Origin: Bacteroidota bacterium
GTDB taxonomy: Bacteria > Bacteroidota > Bacteroidia > Bacteroidales > F082
Reading direction: 5' to 3'
DNA: 40,188 bases
Assembly: GCA_018816765.1 (NCBI GenBank)
Contig: JAHIUX010000082.1
Location: 1 to 40,188, forward strand
A program made the translations under genes and the position numbers. Below the pieces are notes generated by a model, which was not told the origin of the DNA, did not search any database, and worked only from the letters and a program-made list of their open reading frames with translations. Shown piece by piece: positions 7,481 through 17,139 of this stretch. Positions within the stretch are counted from its first letter, which is position 1; each line of letters begins with the position of its first letter.

Positions 7481-10400
7481 TCAGGCTTTCTTTTTAGTGT
7501 TTTTGGCTGCTTCAACAGGATCAACAAGCTCAGCGCCTTTTTTCTTTCTGGTCAGCAAGTCGAATACAATCGGACTGGCATTGAACACTGATGAATAGGT
7601 TCCGAAGAGGATACCAAACAGGAGTGCGAATACAAATCCACGGATTACTTCACCCCCGAAGAGGAAGATGACGAGCAGTACAAGGATGGTTGTACCTGAT
7701 GTGTTGATCGTACGGGCGAGGGTCGAGTTCAAACCGTTGTTGATGTTGTCGCGCAGGCTGCGTTTAGGATGCAGTACCACGTTTTCACGGATACGGTCGA
7801 AAATGATTACCGTATCGTTGATGGAGTAACCGATGATCGTCAGGATGGCCGCAATGAACGCCTGGTCAACTTCCATGCTGAACGGCAGGATGTTGTAGAA
7901 CAGCGAGAAGATTCCCAAAACGATGATCGAGTCATGGAACAAGGCCACAACACCTGCAAGGCCGTACTGCCATTTCTTGAATCGGATGGCGATATAACCG
8001 AAGATGATAATCAATGAAAGGAAGATAGCGGTTATTGCCTTGTTTCTGATATCGCTGGCAATGGTTGGCCCGATTTTCTGTGAGCTCAGGATACCAATGA
8101 GTTTGTCGTCGGCTTCCTGGTCGCTGGTAAATTGGTTATATGTTACCGGGGTGCTGTAGAATGTGTTCAACCCGTCATACAATTTACGCTGAATGATTGA
8201 GTCAACTTCCTTGCCTTCGTCTTCGATCATGAATTTGGTGGTAATTTTCACCTGACGTGAAGGTCCGAAAGTTTTCACTTCAGGCGCATTTGGAAACTCC
8301 GCGGCAAGGGCGTTACGCACACTGTTAACGGTAACATCCTGGTCGAATCGCACGAGATAGGTACGACCACCAGTGAAGTCAACACCGTAGTTCAGTCCCC
8401 TGAAGGTGAGCGAAATAAGTCCTATAACAAGGATCACGATAGAGAAAATATAGGCTTTTTTGCGCAATCCGAGGAAATCAAAGTTGGCATTCACCATGAA
8501 GTCGCGGGTAGGCTTGGTGTCGAAAGTAATTACCTTGTTCCTGTCGAGCAGGTAGTTGAAGATAAGTTTCGAAATGAAGATGGAGGTAAACAAAGAGGTG
8601 AGCAAACCAATGATCAGGGTTGTTGCAAAACCTTGTACCGGTCCTGTTCCGAATACATACAATACGATAGCAGTTAAGAGGGTGGTGACGTTACCATCGA
8701 TGATGGCAGAATACGCGTTTTTGTATCCATCATCAATGGCAAGCCTGATGCCTTTGCCGGCCCTGACCTCCTCTTTAATACGTTCATAGATGATTACGTT
8801 GGCATCCACTGCCATACCAAGGGTGAGCACAATACCAGCGATACCGGGAAGTGTGAGTACGGCTCCCAGTGAGGCCAGCACACCCAACATAAAGAATACG
8901 TTGGTAAACAGTGCAAGGTCGGCAATCAAACCTGATTTGTTGTAGAACAGGTACATATAAATAAGCACCATGATGAAAGCCAGTACAAATGACCACAAAC
9001 CTGCGGTTACCGCTTCGCGACCCAGTGAAGGACCAACAACGGCTTCTTCCATGATGCGTGAAGGTGCAGGTAATTTACCGGCTTTCAGAATATTGGCTAA
9101 GTCCTGTGCTTCCTCAATCGACATTTCACCACCAGAGATGGATGAGCGGCCGTTTGGAATTTCGTCGTTAACAACAGGGAATGAATACACATAGTCGTCG
9201 AGCACGATGGCTATTTGTCTGCCAATGCTTTCACCGGTTAAGCGTTTCCAGGTTTTGGCACCTTCGCTGTTCATCTGAATAGTCACTTCAACACGGCCAT
9301 TCTGATCGTAATCCTGACGGGCATCAACAATTACTTCACCGCCAAGCGCTGCCTTGTTGTCGCGTGAACCTTTCAATGCAACGAGTTCAAGGAAATCAGG
9401 CTGACCTGGTTTTGATTCCTTAGGTTTAACAGTCCAGGCAAGACGCATATTGCGTGGGAATACGCCACTTACCCTGCGGAGCATATTGTTGATGCGTGCA
9501 GTGTCTTTTACGAGTGCTGTACCAACCCTGGCTGTATTGCCCGGATAATATTTTCCTGATTCATCAGGGAAATAAGAGGGCATGAGGTAAGCGTAGAGTG
9601 GATTCTTGCGCGAATATTCATCAAAATTTTCCTTTTTATCGGCGGTTGTATCATTCTTGATCTGGTCGAGCAGGGATGATGATGTGGTGTCGGCTTTGGC
9701 AGCGGTAGCATCATTGTTATCAGCAGCATTGGCAGTTCCGCCGTTATTTTCAGCAGTTGCATCACTGGCTGTTGTTCCGTCGGCTTTGGTTTCGTCAGCC
9801 TTGGCAATTTCGCCGGCGGCGTCGGTGTTGGCCTGAGCCAGGCGCTGGTTGGCTTCATCGAAGAAAGAATACAAATCAGAGAAATTGTAGGTTTCCCAGA
9901 ATTCGAGCTGGGCTGTACCCTGAAGCAGTTTCCTGACGCGTTTCGGGTCCTTGATACCCGGCAGCTCAACAAGAATCCTGCCCGAGATGGCCAGTTTCTG
10001 AATGTTTGGCTGGGTTACCCCGAAACGGTCGATACGGGTCCTGAGGATCTGGAATGAACGATCGATGGCACTTTCGGTTTCCGCGCGGATAACTGCCAGT
10101 ACTTCCTCGTTGGTCGAATTAACGGTGATTCCTTTGTCTTTAAACTCAAACAGAAAGATAGAAGCAAGCTGTGCGTTCGGATCAATTTCGCTGAATGATT
10201 CACCGAAAAGGGTTACGAAATCCTTTTGGCTATCGCGCTGTTTGATCCTGGCTTTTTCGATGGCCTGCACAAAAACAGGTTCCTGGCTATTGCCCGAAAG
10301 AGCCTGAATAATGTCCACTACAGAAACTTCAAGTACCACGTTCATACCACCCTTTAAGTCGAGTCCGAGGTTGATTTCCCTTTCCTTGGCTTCACGATAG

Positions 10401-10675
10401 GTATAATTATCGATCAAAATGTTGTAAACGACCTGATTGTCCATCGAATCAAGGTAATACGTTTCACGTGATTTGGAAATTGAATCCAAATAGTAACCCA
10501 GTCGGATCTCGTTACCTTGTGCCAGTTCGTTAGCCAGTTTGGTGGTAGCTTCGCTGTTGGCGTATTTATCGGCCTTTTTCTCTACACGTTGTGCAACAAA
10601 TGTAAAAGATAACTGATAAAGCGACACAATCGCGAAGGCAATGGCAAAGACCTTGATAGCTCCTTTGTTTTGCAT
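7481..10675 (-). CDS. secDF: Fused SecD-SecF protein-export membrane protein
   Basis: This 1064-residue single-chain SecDF uses the proton gradient to help pull secreted proteins through SecYEG from the periplasmic side. The SecD part shows LGLDLKGGM (103-111) after the first membrane helix, a large periplasmic P1 domain and a block of five helices including TLGMAVDANVIIYERIKEE. The SecF part restarts with a helix and NYGVDFTGGR near 765. It ends with the SecF helix motif GYSINDTVIIFDRIRE. Fusion is usual in Bacteroidota. Residues about 278-340 of P1 are a low-complexity Ala/Asp/Thr-rich insertion. It has its own promoter and terminator, so it is probably monocistronic. Confidence 0.96.
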   Translation of the reverse strand: MQNKGAIKVFAIAFAIVSLYQLSFTFVAQRVEKKADKYANSEATTKLANELAQGNEIRLGYYLDSISKSRETYYLDSMDNQVVYNILIDNYTYREAKEREINLGLDLKGGMNVVLEVSVVDIIQALSGNSQEPVFVQAIEKARIKQRDSQKDFVTLFGESFSEIDPNAQLASIFLFEFKDKGITVNSTNEEVLAVIRAETESAIDRSFQILRTRIDRFGVTQPNIQKLAISGRILVELPGIKDPKRVRKLLQGTAQLEFWETYNFSDLYSFFDEANQRLAQANTDAAGEIAKADETKADGTTASDATAENNGGTANAADNNDATAAKADTTSSSLLDQIKNDTTADKKENFDEYSRKNPLYAYLMPSYFPDESGKYYPGNTARVGTALVKDTARINNMLRRVSGVFPRNMRLAWTVKPKESKPGQPDFLELVALKGSRDNKAALGGEVIVDARQDYDQNGRVEVTIQMNSEGAKTWKRLTGESIGRQIAIVLDDYVYSFPVVNDEIPNGRSSISGGEMSIEEAQDLANILKAGKLPAPSRIMEEAVVGPSLGREAVTAGLWSFVLAFIMVLIYMYLFYNKSGLIADLALFTNVFFMLGVLASLGAVLTLPGIAGIVLTLGMAVDANVIIYERIKEEVRAGKGIRLAIDDGYKNAYSAIIDGNVTTLLTAIVLYVFGTGPVQGFATTLIIGLLTSLFTSIFISKLIFNYLLDRNKVITFDTKPTRDFMVNANFDFLGLRKKAYIFSIVILVIGLISLTFRGLNYGVDFTGGRTYLVRFDQDVTVNSVRNALAAEFPNAPEVKTFGPSRQVKITTKFMIEDEGKEVDSIIQRKLYDGLNTFYSTPVTYNQFTSDQEADDKLIGILSSQKIGPTIASDIRNKAITAIFLSLIIIFGYIAIRFKKWQYGLAGVVALFHDSIIVLGIFSLFYNILPFSMEVDQAFIAAILTIIGYSINDTVIIFDRIRENVVLHPKRSLRDNINNGLNSTLARTINTSGTTILVLLVIFLFGGEVIRGFVFALLFGILFGTYSSVFNASPIVFDLLTRKKKGAELVDPVEAAKNTKKKA

Positions 10676-10727
10676 TTCTGAATGAGAATTAAGTTATTTC
10701 TTTGTTCTGTACTTTTTTTTGAGGGTG

Positions 10728-10758
10728 CAAAATTAGCATAATATTTGATAACTACCAA
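10728..10758 (-). promoter_or_regulatory. secDF promoter
   Basis: On the minus strand TTG (10758-10756), a 20-nt spacer and TAATTTTG (10735-10728) match the Bacteroidota TTTG/TAnnTTTG promoter. The -7 element ends 52 nt before the secDF start. The remaining sequence up to 10898 is AT-rich and holds no gene I can see. Confidence 0.7.
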
Positions 10759-10898
10759 TATTTCAGGCATTAATTAAATGTCGTTTAAAATCAGGTGTTT
10801 ATCATATTTTTGTTCAGATATGCAGGTTAATTGTATCGCCTCAGGCTTGATTAGCACCTTTTTAAGTTTTAAGCCTCAAACCTGACAATTTGTGTATA

Positions 10899-12224
10899 TT
10901 AATGATACCGAATCCATTTCCACAATTCAGCGTAGCTTGCTTTTTTTCCATACATCAGGATGCCGGTTCTGTAAATCTTTGCAGCAAGCCAGGTTGCCAG
11001 CACGAAGCCTGCAGCCAACAGGGCCATTGACAATGCCAACTCCCAGAAGGGCACGCCAAAGGGAATGCGTATCATCATGATTACAGGCGAAGTAAGCGGA
11101 AATATGGATAACCAGAATGCCAAAGGTCCATCGGGATTGTTCACGATGAAATTTGCCATGACGATACCTAGAATCAAGGGAAGCGATACCGGAAGCATAA
11201 ACTGCTGGGTGTCGGTTTCGTTGTCGACAGCAGAACCGATGGCTGCAAAAAGAGCCGCATAAAGCAGGTAGCCTCCAAGAAAGAAGTAAATAAAGCTGAA
11301 AATCATGGCCTGGAAGTTAATCGAGTCGATGACCTCCATCACCATTGACAAATTGCCCTGCGCCGACATGCTGCCTGAAGCAGCCAAGGCCTCAGTCTGC
11401 AAGCCCTGGGCCTGGCTCATCACGCTTGCTGAAGGGATGGCGCTGCCATTGGCCACTGTGGCAAAAACGAGGTAAATGGCGCCAGTGAGTACAACCCAGA
11501 GTAAAAACTGTGTAAGCCCGACAAGGGCCACGCCCACAATTTTACCCATCATCAGCTGAAACGGCTTCACGGAGGAGATGATCACCTCAATGATGCGGTT
11601 CGTTTTTTCTTCGATGACGCCGCGCATGACCTGTGCCCCAAACATGAAGATGAAGAAATAAATCAGGATGCCGGAGAAAATGGCTAAGCCAACTTCAACT
11701 TCGGTGTATGAGCGTGATTCGGTGCCGTCGTCGGTGAGTTTGATGGCAATGATATTGATCGCTGTTTTCGATGATTTAATTTTCTCAGGATCAATGCCAG
11801 ACGCAAGCAATTTGCGGTTTTCCACTTCTGTTTTCAGCACATTGCGCAGGTACGAAGTAACGTTCATCGAAGCTTGTTTCAACGAAAAAAGTTCGGCGTT
11901 GACAGGGATATTCAGGTCGGGCTTCGGGATATAGAGCAGGGCATCGAATTTGCCGGATTTCAGCTTTTCTTTCTCCGATTCAAGGTCGTTAAACACGGAT
12001 TCGAAGGCCATATTGTCGCCATTCTCGAACTTTCCCATGAACCAGCCTGTTTCGTCAAGGATGGCAATTTTCCGCTCGGTCATATCGCTCAATGTCGCCA
12101 GATAGGCTGGTACAATCATTAGCAAAGCCATGAGCACCGGGCCCAGGAACGTCATGATGATGAAGCTCTTTTTCATCACCCTTGTGAGGTATTCGCGCCG
12201 GATGATCAGGAATATTTTATTCAT
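10899..12224 (-). CDS. ABC-2 type transporter permease (NatB-like)
   Basis: This protein of about 441 residues has one N-terminal membrane helix (FIIMTFLGPVLMALLMIVPAY), a long extracytoplasmic segment, then a cluster of about five helices. That is the arrangement of NatB/YhaP-type ABC-2 permeases. The region IEEKTNRIIEVIISSVKP matches the conserved coupling segment of these proteins. I chose the second ATG (12224), which overlaps the ATPase stop by 8 nt and starts MNKIFLIIRREYLTRV; the first ATG (12230) adds two residues. It pairs with the ATPase encoded just upstream as an exporter. The substrate is unknown; Na+ or small toxic compounds are the precedents in the family. Confidence 0.85.
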   Translation of the reverse strand: MNKIFLIIRREYLTRVMKKSFIIMTFLGPVLMALLMIVPAYLATLSDMTERKIAILDETGWFMGKFENGDNMAFESVFNDLESEKEKLKSGKFDALLYIPKPDLNIPVNAELFSLKQASMNVTSYLRNVLKTEVENRKLLASGIDPEKIKSSKTAINIIAIKLTDDGTESRSYTEVEVGLAIFSGILIYFFIFMFGAQVMRGVIEEKTNRIIEVIISSVKPFQLMMGKIVGVALVGLTQFLLWVVLTGAIYLVFATVANGSAIPSASVMSQAQGLQTEALAASGSMSAQGNLSMVMEVIDSINFQAMIFSFIYFFLGGYLLYAALFAAIGSAVDNETDTQQFMLPVSLPLILGIVMANFIVNNPDGPLAFWLSIFPLTSPVIMMIRIPFGVPFWELALSMALLAAGFVLATWLAAKIYRTGILMYGKKASYAELWKWIRYH

Positions 12225-13152
12225 GGCCATTGGGTTTTGTTGCCTTCACCTGTTCGATGAAAATTTCATTCATTGTCGGTAGAATTTCGTTGTACGAAAT
12301 AATTTCACAATGATGCACCAGTGCATTGATCAGGTCGTTTGACCTGCTGCTGCCGCTGGTCCTGATCGTTAGCTGTAACTGGTTTTCGGGAAGACTGATT
12401 TCGTTCAGTACAGTAAACTGTTCTGGCAAAAGCTGCCGGATGCTTGTGTGTGGATGGCTGATTTTAACATCGTAGGCATGTGTCCTGTGCTGCTTTCTGA
12501 TTTCAGCCACCTGGCCTTCAAGCACTTTTTTGCTGGCATTGATGAGTGCAATCCGGTCGCACAATTCTTCGACAGAGGACATATTGTGGGTCGAAAAAAT
12601 GATCGTAGCCCCCTTCGATTGCAAATGAAGGATCTCTTCTTTCAACAGGTTTACATTGATGGGGTCAAATCCGCTGAAGGGCTCATCAAATATAAGGAGT
12701 TCAGGTTCATGGATGATGGTGACAATAAACTGAATCTTCTGCTGCATGCCTTTGCTCAGTTCTTCCACTTTGCGGTTCCACCAGTTCATGATGTCGAACT
12801 TCTCGAACCAGTAAACAAGCCGTTTTTTTGCCACTGACGCAGAAATGCCTTTCAGCTGGGCCAGGTACATGGCCTGTTCGCCCACTTTCATTTTTTTATA
12901 GAGGCCCCTTTCTTCCGGCAGGTACCCAATGATGGCAGTGTCGGACGGTTTCAAGGGGTGCCCGTTCAACAACAACTGGCCTTCGTCGGGCGCAGTGATC
13001 TGGTTGATGATTCGTATCAGTGAAGTCTTTCCGGCGCCATTTGGACCAAGCAGGCCGTAAATGCTTTGCTTTGGCACAGTGATGCTGACTTTGTCGAGTG
13101 CAAGATGGTTGGCGTACTTCTTGCTGACTTCAATGGCTTCAAAATAGCTCAT
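12217..13152 (-). CDS. ABC transporter ATP-binding protein (NatA-like)
   Basis: This 311-residue ATPase subunit has Walker A GPNGAGKT (36-43), signature LSKGMQ (132-137), Walker B LLIFDEP (152-158) and H-loop His189. At the Q-loop position the sequence reads GYLPEERGLY, with Glu where Gln is usual; from memory this is common in this Bacteroidota subfamily. A C-terminal domain of about 80 residues resembles DUF4162. It drives the ABC-2 permease whose start codon overlaps its stop. It begins 15 nt after dnaJ, so it sits at the tail of the grpE-dnaJ transcription unit. The exported substrate cannot be told from the sequence. Confidence 0.9.
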   Translation of the reverse strand: MSYFEAIEVSKKYANHLALDKVSITVPKQSIYGLLGPNGAGKTSLIRIINQITAPDEGQLLLNGHPLKPSDTAIIGYLPEERGLYKKMKVGEQAMYLAQLKGISASVAKKRLVYWFEKFDIMNWWNRKVEELSKGMQQKIQFIVTIIHEPELLIFDEPFSGFDPINVNLLKEEILHLQSKGATIIFSTHNMSSVEELCDRIALINASKKVLEGQVAEIRKQHRTHAYDVKISHPHTSIRQLLPEQFTVLNEISLPENQLQLTIRTSGSSRSNDLINALVHHCEIISYNEILPTMNEIFIEQVKATKPNGHE

Positions 13153-13167
13153 AATTCAGGCAGCTGA

Positions 13168-14310
13168 TCAGCTGAAAAACTCTTTCATCCTGTCGAAATA
13201 GCTTCTTTCTGCTGCTGTGGGGTTAGGCTTGAAGTTGTCCGCATCTTTCAGCGATTCCAGGATGCGTTTTTCTTCCTTGTTGAGCTCCTTGGGTATCCAC
13301 ACATTCACATTGACCAGCAAATCGCCGTTTCCGTAGCTGTTGATACTGGGCAAGCCCTTGCCTTTGAGCCGCAGTATTTTCCCGGGTTGTGTTCCCGGAC
13401 TGATTTTCAGCCGTGCTTTGCCGTCGATGGTGGGTACCTCGATCTGGGTGCCAATAGCTGCATCAACGATACTGATAAAGAGGTTGTGTAGCAGGTTGTT
13501 GCCGTCGCGCTCCAGTTCCGGGTGTTTTTCTTCCTCAACAAGCACGATGAGATCGCCTGGTACACCGCTTCTTGCGCCGGCATTGCCTTTGCCACTGACT
13601 GATAGCTGCATGCCTTCAGCCACTCCGGCCGGAATATTGAGTGTAATGATGTCTTCTTCACGGACAATGCCATTTCCATGACAATCAACACATTGCCTTG
13701 TGATTGATCTGCCTTCGCCTCCGCAGGTCGGACAGGTAGACGTGGTCTGCATCTGTCCGAGGAAGGTGTTTGTTACCCGCGTCACATGGCCCGAACCGTG
13801 ACAGCTGCTGCAGGTGGAGTAGGCCGTTCCGCTTTCAGCACCGGTGCCACTGCAATGTTTGCACGAAACATATTTGTTGACCTTGATTTTTTTCTCGACA
13901 CCGAGTGCGATTTCCTGCAAATTGAGCCTCACCTTTACCCTGAGGTTTGAGCCTTTGTTTACGCGGCGGCCACGTTGCGATTGTCCGCCGAATCCACCAA
14001 AGGCGCCTCCGAAGATATCGCCAAACTGGCTGAAGATATCATCCATCGACATGCCTCCGCCAAAGCCTCCCGCACCTGATGCACCGCCAACACCTTCGTG
14101 TCCGTATCGGTCGTAGCGCGCCCGTTTATCCTGGTTGCTCAGCACCTCATAGGCTTCTGCAGCTTCCTTGAACATGTCTTCGGCCTTCTTGTCATCAGGG
14201 TTTTTATCCGGATGGAATTTCAGGGCCATCTTGCGATAGGCCTTCTTGATGTCGGTTTCACTTGCGTTACGGTCAACCTCAAGTATTTCGTAGTAATCTC
14301 TTTTTGCCAT
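13168..14310 (-). CDS. dnaJ: Chaperone protein DnaJ
   Basis: This 380-residue class I J-protein delivers unfolded substrates to DnaK and stimulates its ATPase. The J-domain has HPD at 33-35, followed by a Gly/Phe-rich linker with many GGFGG-type runs. The zinc-finger region carries four CxxCxGxG repeats ([32 protein letters not shown]), then the beta-rich substrate-binding domains and dimerisation tail. All zinc cysteines are present. It follows grpE by 18 nt in the same direction, a standard pairing for cochaperones of DnaK; dnaK itself is not in the window. Confidence 0.97.
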   Translation of the reverse strand: MAKRDYYEILEVDRNASETDIKKAYRKMALKFHPDKNPDDKKAEDMFKEAAEAYEVLSNQDKRARYDRYGHEGVGGASGAGGFGGGMSMDDIFSQFGDIFGGAFGGFGGQSQRGRRVNKGSNLRVKVRLNLQEIALGVEKKIKVNKYVSCKHCSGTGAESGTAYSTCSSCHGSGHVTRVTNTFLGQMQTTSTCPTCGGEGRSITRQCVDCHGNGIVREEDIITLNIPAGVAEGMQLSVSGKGNAGARSGVPGDLIVLVEEEKHPELERDGNNLLHNLFISIVDAAIGTQIEVPTIDGKARLKISPGTQPGKILRLKGKGLPSINSYGNGDLLVNVNVWIPKELNKEEKRILESLKDADNFKPNPTAAERSYFDRMKEFFS

Positions 14311-14328
14311 TAATGTGTTTTTACTGGA

Positions 14329-14925
14329 TTAACTGCCAACCACAACCTTGGCAAACCGAATGACTTTGCCGTTCAGGACGTATCCTTTCTGGATCACATC
14401 AATCACTTTTCCTTTTTTGTCCTCTTCAGGAACAGGCACATTGGTAAGCGCTTCGTGAAAGTCGGTATCAAATGCCTTGCCTGCAGCGTCCATTTCTTCC
14501 AAACCCTTCTGCTGAAGGTATTTGATCAGCTTGCTGTATATCAGCCGTATGCCTTCGATCACGCTTTCGTGACCTTCGGTTTTAGCCGAGAGTTCAATGG
14601 CGCGCTCAAAATCGTCGACCACGCTTAACAAACCAATAATGACATCCTCAGAAGCCGTTTTGCTCAGTTCCAGTTTTTCCTTCATTGTCCTGCGACGGAA
14701 GTTGTCAAAATCAGAAAATAAGCGCAAGTACTTATCATTGAGCTCATCGTAGTTTGCCTGAAGTGCTTTCAGTGCGGCATCTGCCTTCTTTTCCTTGCGT
14801 CCTTTTTTCTCAACCGGTGCTTCCTTGCTTGCAGCTATTTCGTCTGCATCGACACCTTCAATATGCATATCTTCAAATTCACCCATGGGTTCTGTCTGTT
14901 TGGCTTTATGTTCTTTTTCAGTCAT
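14329..14925 (-). CDS. grpE: Nucleotide exchange factor GrpE
   Basis: This protein of about 198 residues releases ADP from DnaK. A charged, disordered N-terminus leads into a long coiled-coil (LNDKYLRLFSDFDNFRRRT) and the C-terminal beta-wing domain, which ends VLNGKVIRFAKVVVG, the typical GrpE close. I chose the ATG at 14925 (MTEKEHKAK...). A start at 15006 would add 27 residues unlike GrpE and overlap the end of murA by 4 nt. It lies between murA (77 nt upstream) and dnaJ (18 nt downstream). No CIRCE-like inverted repeat is seen in front of it. Confidence 0.93.
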   Translation of the reverse strand: MTEKEHKAKQTEPMGEFEDMHIEGVDADEIAASKEAPVEKKGRKEKKADAALKALQANYDELNDKYLRLFSDFDNFRRRTMKEKLELSKTASEDVIIGLLSVVDDFERAIELSAKTEGHESVIEGIRLIYSKLIKYLQQKGLEEMDAAGKAFDTDFHEALTNVPVPEEDKKGKVIDVIQKGYVLNGKVIRFAKVVVGS

Positions 14926-15002
14926 CGTTTTCTTTATTTTCTGCCAGTGCTCATCAAAATGTTTGCCATATTGGGGTCGGGCGACAAATTGACAGGCGGT
15001 AG

Positions 15003-16313
15003 TCAATCAATGCGTTCGATGTGTGCACCCACCTGCTGCAGCCTCTTATCAATAAACTGATATCCCCTGTCGATCTGGTCAATGTTATCGATAATGCTCG
15101 TTCCTTTAGCGGATAGGGCGGCAATCAGCAGCGCCACTCCCGCCCTGATGTCGGGTGAACTCATGCGTATTCCCCTGAGGGAATACTTTTTGTCCAGACC
15201 AATCACATTGGCACGGTGTGGGTCACACAGGATGATCTGAGCGCCCATATCAATCAGTTTGTCTACAAAGAACAGCCTGCTTTCGAACATCTTCTGGTGA
15301 ACAAGCACAGTTCCCCTTGCCTGGGTGGCAACAACAAGTACAATACTGATCAGGTCGGGGGTAAAGCCTGGCCACGGGGCATCGGCAATGGTCATGATGC
15401 TGCCATCCATAAAGGTTTCAACAACATAATGGTCGTGCGGTGGAATATGGATGTTGTCGCCAATGAACTCAAGCTGAATACCCAGCTTACGGAAAATGTC
15501 GGGGATGATGCCCAGGTGTTCGATGCCAGCATTTTCGATAGTTATGTCAGCACCTGTCATGGCAGCGAGGCCAATAAAACTGCCAACTTCAATCATATCG
15601 GCCAGCAAGGTGTGAGAGGTTCCGCCAAGCTGCGAAACGCCATGAATCGTCAACAGGTTCGACCCGGTGCCTTCGATCCGCGCGCCCATGGCATTGAGCA
15701 TCCGGCACAACTGCGCCAGATAAGGTTCACAGGCGGCATTAAACACTGTGGTTGTGCCTTCGGCAAGCACGGCTGCCATTACGATGTTGGCAGTCCCGGT
15801 AACTGATGCTTCGTCGAGCAGCATATAACAGCCTTCCAGGCCTTTCTTCGTTTCCACACGATAAAGCTGGCGGGCGTCCATTTCATTAAAGGTTGCTCCC
15901 AGTTTCTGCAAGCCGATAAAGTGTGTGTCGAGCCTTCTGCGGCCGATTTTATCACCACCGGGTTGTGGAATAAATGCCTTTCCGAAACGGGCAAGCAGCG
16001 GACCCAGTATCATGACGCTGCCCCTCAGGCTGGCTGCTTTCTTCATAAAAACATCGGTCTGCATATACTCAAAATCGATGGAAGCAGCTTCAATCGTCAC
16101 CTTTGACCGCGACAACCTTTCGATGCCAACGCCCATGCCTTTCAGCAGGTCGAGCAGGTTGTTCACATCATTGATGTCGGGCAGGTTGTTGATGTGCACT
16201 TTTTCTTTTGTAAGCAGGCATGCACAAATGATTTGAAGCGCCTCGTTTTTAGCACCTTGTGGTACGAGTGTGCCTGAAAGTGTTTGCCCGCCTGTAATCC
16301 TGAATGAGCCCAT
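15003..16313 (-). CDS. murA: UDP-N-acetylglucosamine 1-carboxyvinyltransferase, Asp-type active site
   Basis: This 436-residue enzyme adds enolpyruvate from PEP to UDP-GlcNAc, the first committed step of peptidoglycan synthesis. The substrate-binding pair K22/N23 lies in PQGAKNEAL, and R97 is in the ASLRGS loop. The active-site loop reads PQPGGDKIGRRRLD, so residue 121 is Asp where E. coli has catalytic Cys115. Asp in this position keeps activity in known MurAs (Mycobacterium, Chlamydia) but prevents covalent capture by fosfomycin. It is preceded by the DUF4290 gene, a neighbourhood I associate with Bacteroidota, and followed by grpE. Confidence 0.95.
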   Translation of the reverse strand: MGSFRITGGQTLSGTLVPQGAKNEALQIICACLLTKEKVHINNLPDINDVNNLLDLLKGMGVGIERLSRSKVTIEAASIDFEYMQTDVFMKKAASLRGSVMILGPLLARFGKAFIPQPGGDKIGRRRLDTHFIGLQKLGATFNEMDARQLYRVETKKGLEGCYMLLDEASVTGTANIVMAAVLAEGTTTVFNAACEPYLAQLCRMLNAMGARIEGTGSNLLTIHGVSQLGGTSHTLLADMIEVGSFIGLAAMTGADITIENAGIEHLGIIPDIFRKLGIQLEFIGDNIHIPPHDHYVVETFMDGSIMTIADAPWPGFTPDLISIVLVVATQARGTVLVHQKMFESRLFFVDKLIDMGAQIILCDPHRANVIGLDKKYSLRGIRMSSPDIRAGVALLIAALSAKGTSIIDNIDQIDRGYQFIDKRLQQVGAHIERID

Positions 16314-16347
16314 ATAACTGTGATGATAAGGTTTTCTTTTAAATCAG

Positions 16348-16382
16348 AAAGGCAAAAAGCAATTCCATTGCTTCTTGCCTTT
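16348..16382. other. Strong hairpin between the DUF4290 gene and murA
   Basis: AAAGGCAA (16348-16355) pairs with TTGCCTTT (16375-16382), and an inner AGCAA/TTGCT helix extends the stem. There is no clean T-tract on either side, so it may be a weak terminator, a processing site or a 3' stabiliser rather than a strict terminator. Confidence 0.45.
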
Positions 16383-16402
16383 AATCACTAATAAACCCGT
16401 TT

Positions 16403-17032
16403 TTAGCGTGGGCGATGACCCCTGCGCTGAAAATTCTGGGAACTGTCTTTTTTCTGTGTGAATTTCTTTTTCTTGTTTCGCGATAAAATCTCGTTGGTAG
16501 CCAATAACTTGGATTCTTCGGGCACCGTGAGTTTTCCGCCTGACAGGTCAGAAAGGTTTTCGGCAATGGTTACGTCAGTAACCGAATCCCTGTTCCAGTT
16601 CAGGTACGATTTTTTCATCTGATTGGCAATCACATGCACAAAGGCATCGCGCTCCTCGCCCGGTTCATATTCGCAGGCTTTCTGAATGATGTCGGTGATG
16701 TACCTTCCGTAATGACCGTATTTAATATTGGTGTGCGAATACCCAATATGCTCGGGTTTGGCATCAAGGCTTTCGGGAGCCGGGGGAGGGAAGGGGCTGT
16801 CGACATCAAGCTTGAAATCAGAAATGATGTGGAGGTGATCCCACAATTTATGCTTGTAATCCATCGCTTCCTTCACCTGTGGGTTCATCTGTGCCATCAC
16901 GTTTACAATGAAACTTGCAGCAGCAGTTCTTTTCTCGCGATCCTCAATGGTCAAAAGGTGTTCGATCATAAGCTGAATATTTCTGCCATATTCAGGGATT
17001 TTCAGGTTGCTTCTTCCGGTATTGTACTCCAT
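16403..17032 (-). CDS. DUF4290 domain-containing protein
   Basis: This 209-residue cytosolic protein of unknown function matches DUF4290, a family I know only from Bacteroidota. The body (1-170) is largely helical, with conserved-looking segments IPEYGRNIQLMIEH, DYKHKLWDHLHIISDF and IKYGHYGRYI. The tail (from about 185) is strongly basic and lysine/arginine-rich (KKKKFTQKK, RRGHRPR), which suggests nucleic-acid or ribosome contact, though that is inference. It has no signal peptide or membrane helix. It lies upstream of murA with an 89-nt gap holding a hairpin, and a promoter element overlaps the end of uvrD. Confidence 0.85.
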   Translation of the reverse strand: MEYNTGRSNLKIPEYGRNIQLMIEHLLTIEDREKRTAAASFIVNVMAQMNPQVKEAMDYKHKLWDHLHIISDFKLDVDSPFPPPAPESLDAKPEHIGYSHTNIKYGHYGRYITDIIQKACEYEPGEERDAFVHVIANQMKKSYLNWNRDSVTDVTIAENLSDLSGGKLTVPEESKLLATNEILSRNKKKKFTQKKDSSQNFQRRGHRPR

Positions 17033-17117
17033 AATTATGCTAGGTAAGTGAAGGATCTTCGTTTATCATTATAAGAACCAGTGTGTTAATGCAAAAAACA
17101 TCCGGCCATCAGGACCA

Positions 17118-17125
17118 CAAAATTA
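17118..17125 (-). promoter_or_regulatory. -7 element for the DUF4290-murA unit
   Basis: The minus strand reads TAATTTTG, a perfect TAnnTTTG, 85 nt before the DUF4290 start. The nearest TTG (17150-17148) gives a 22-nt spacer, slightly long. Confidence 0.5.
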
Positions 17126-17139
17126 GTGCATTATTTGAT

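Noticed and set aside
10805-10812. TATTTTTG on +, matching TAnnTTTG
   Set aside because: No gene follows on the + strand and the region is AT-rich, so a chance match is likely.
10843-10876. AGGCTT/AAGCCT inverted repeat after the ABC permease
   Set aside because: The 22-nt loop is long and there is no T-tract on the minus strand; too weak to call a terminator.
14926-15006. 27-residue N-terminal extension of grpE
   Set aside because: It would overlap murA, and the residues do not resemble GrpE; the ATG at 14925 fits better.
15216-15806. 196-codon frame on + inside murA
   Set aside because: It is a shadow of murA with no domain pattern.
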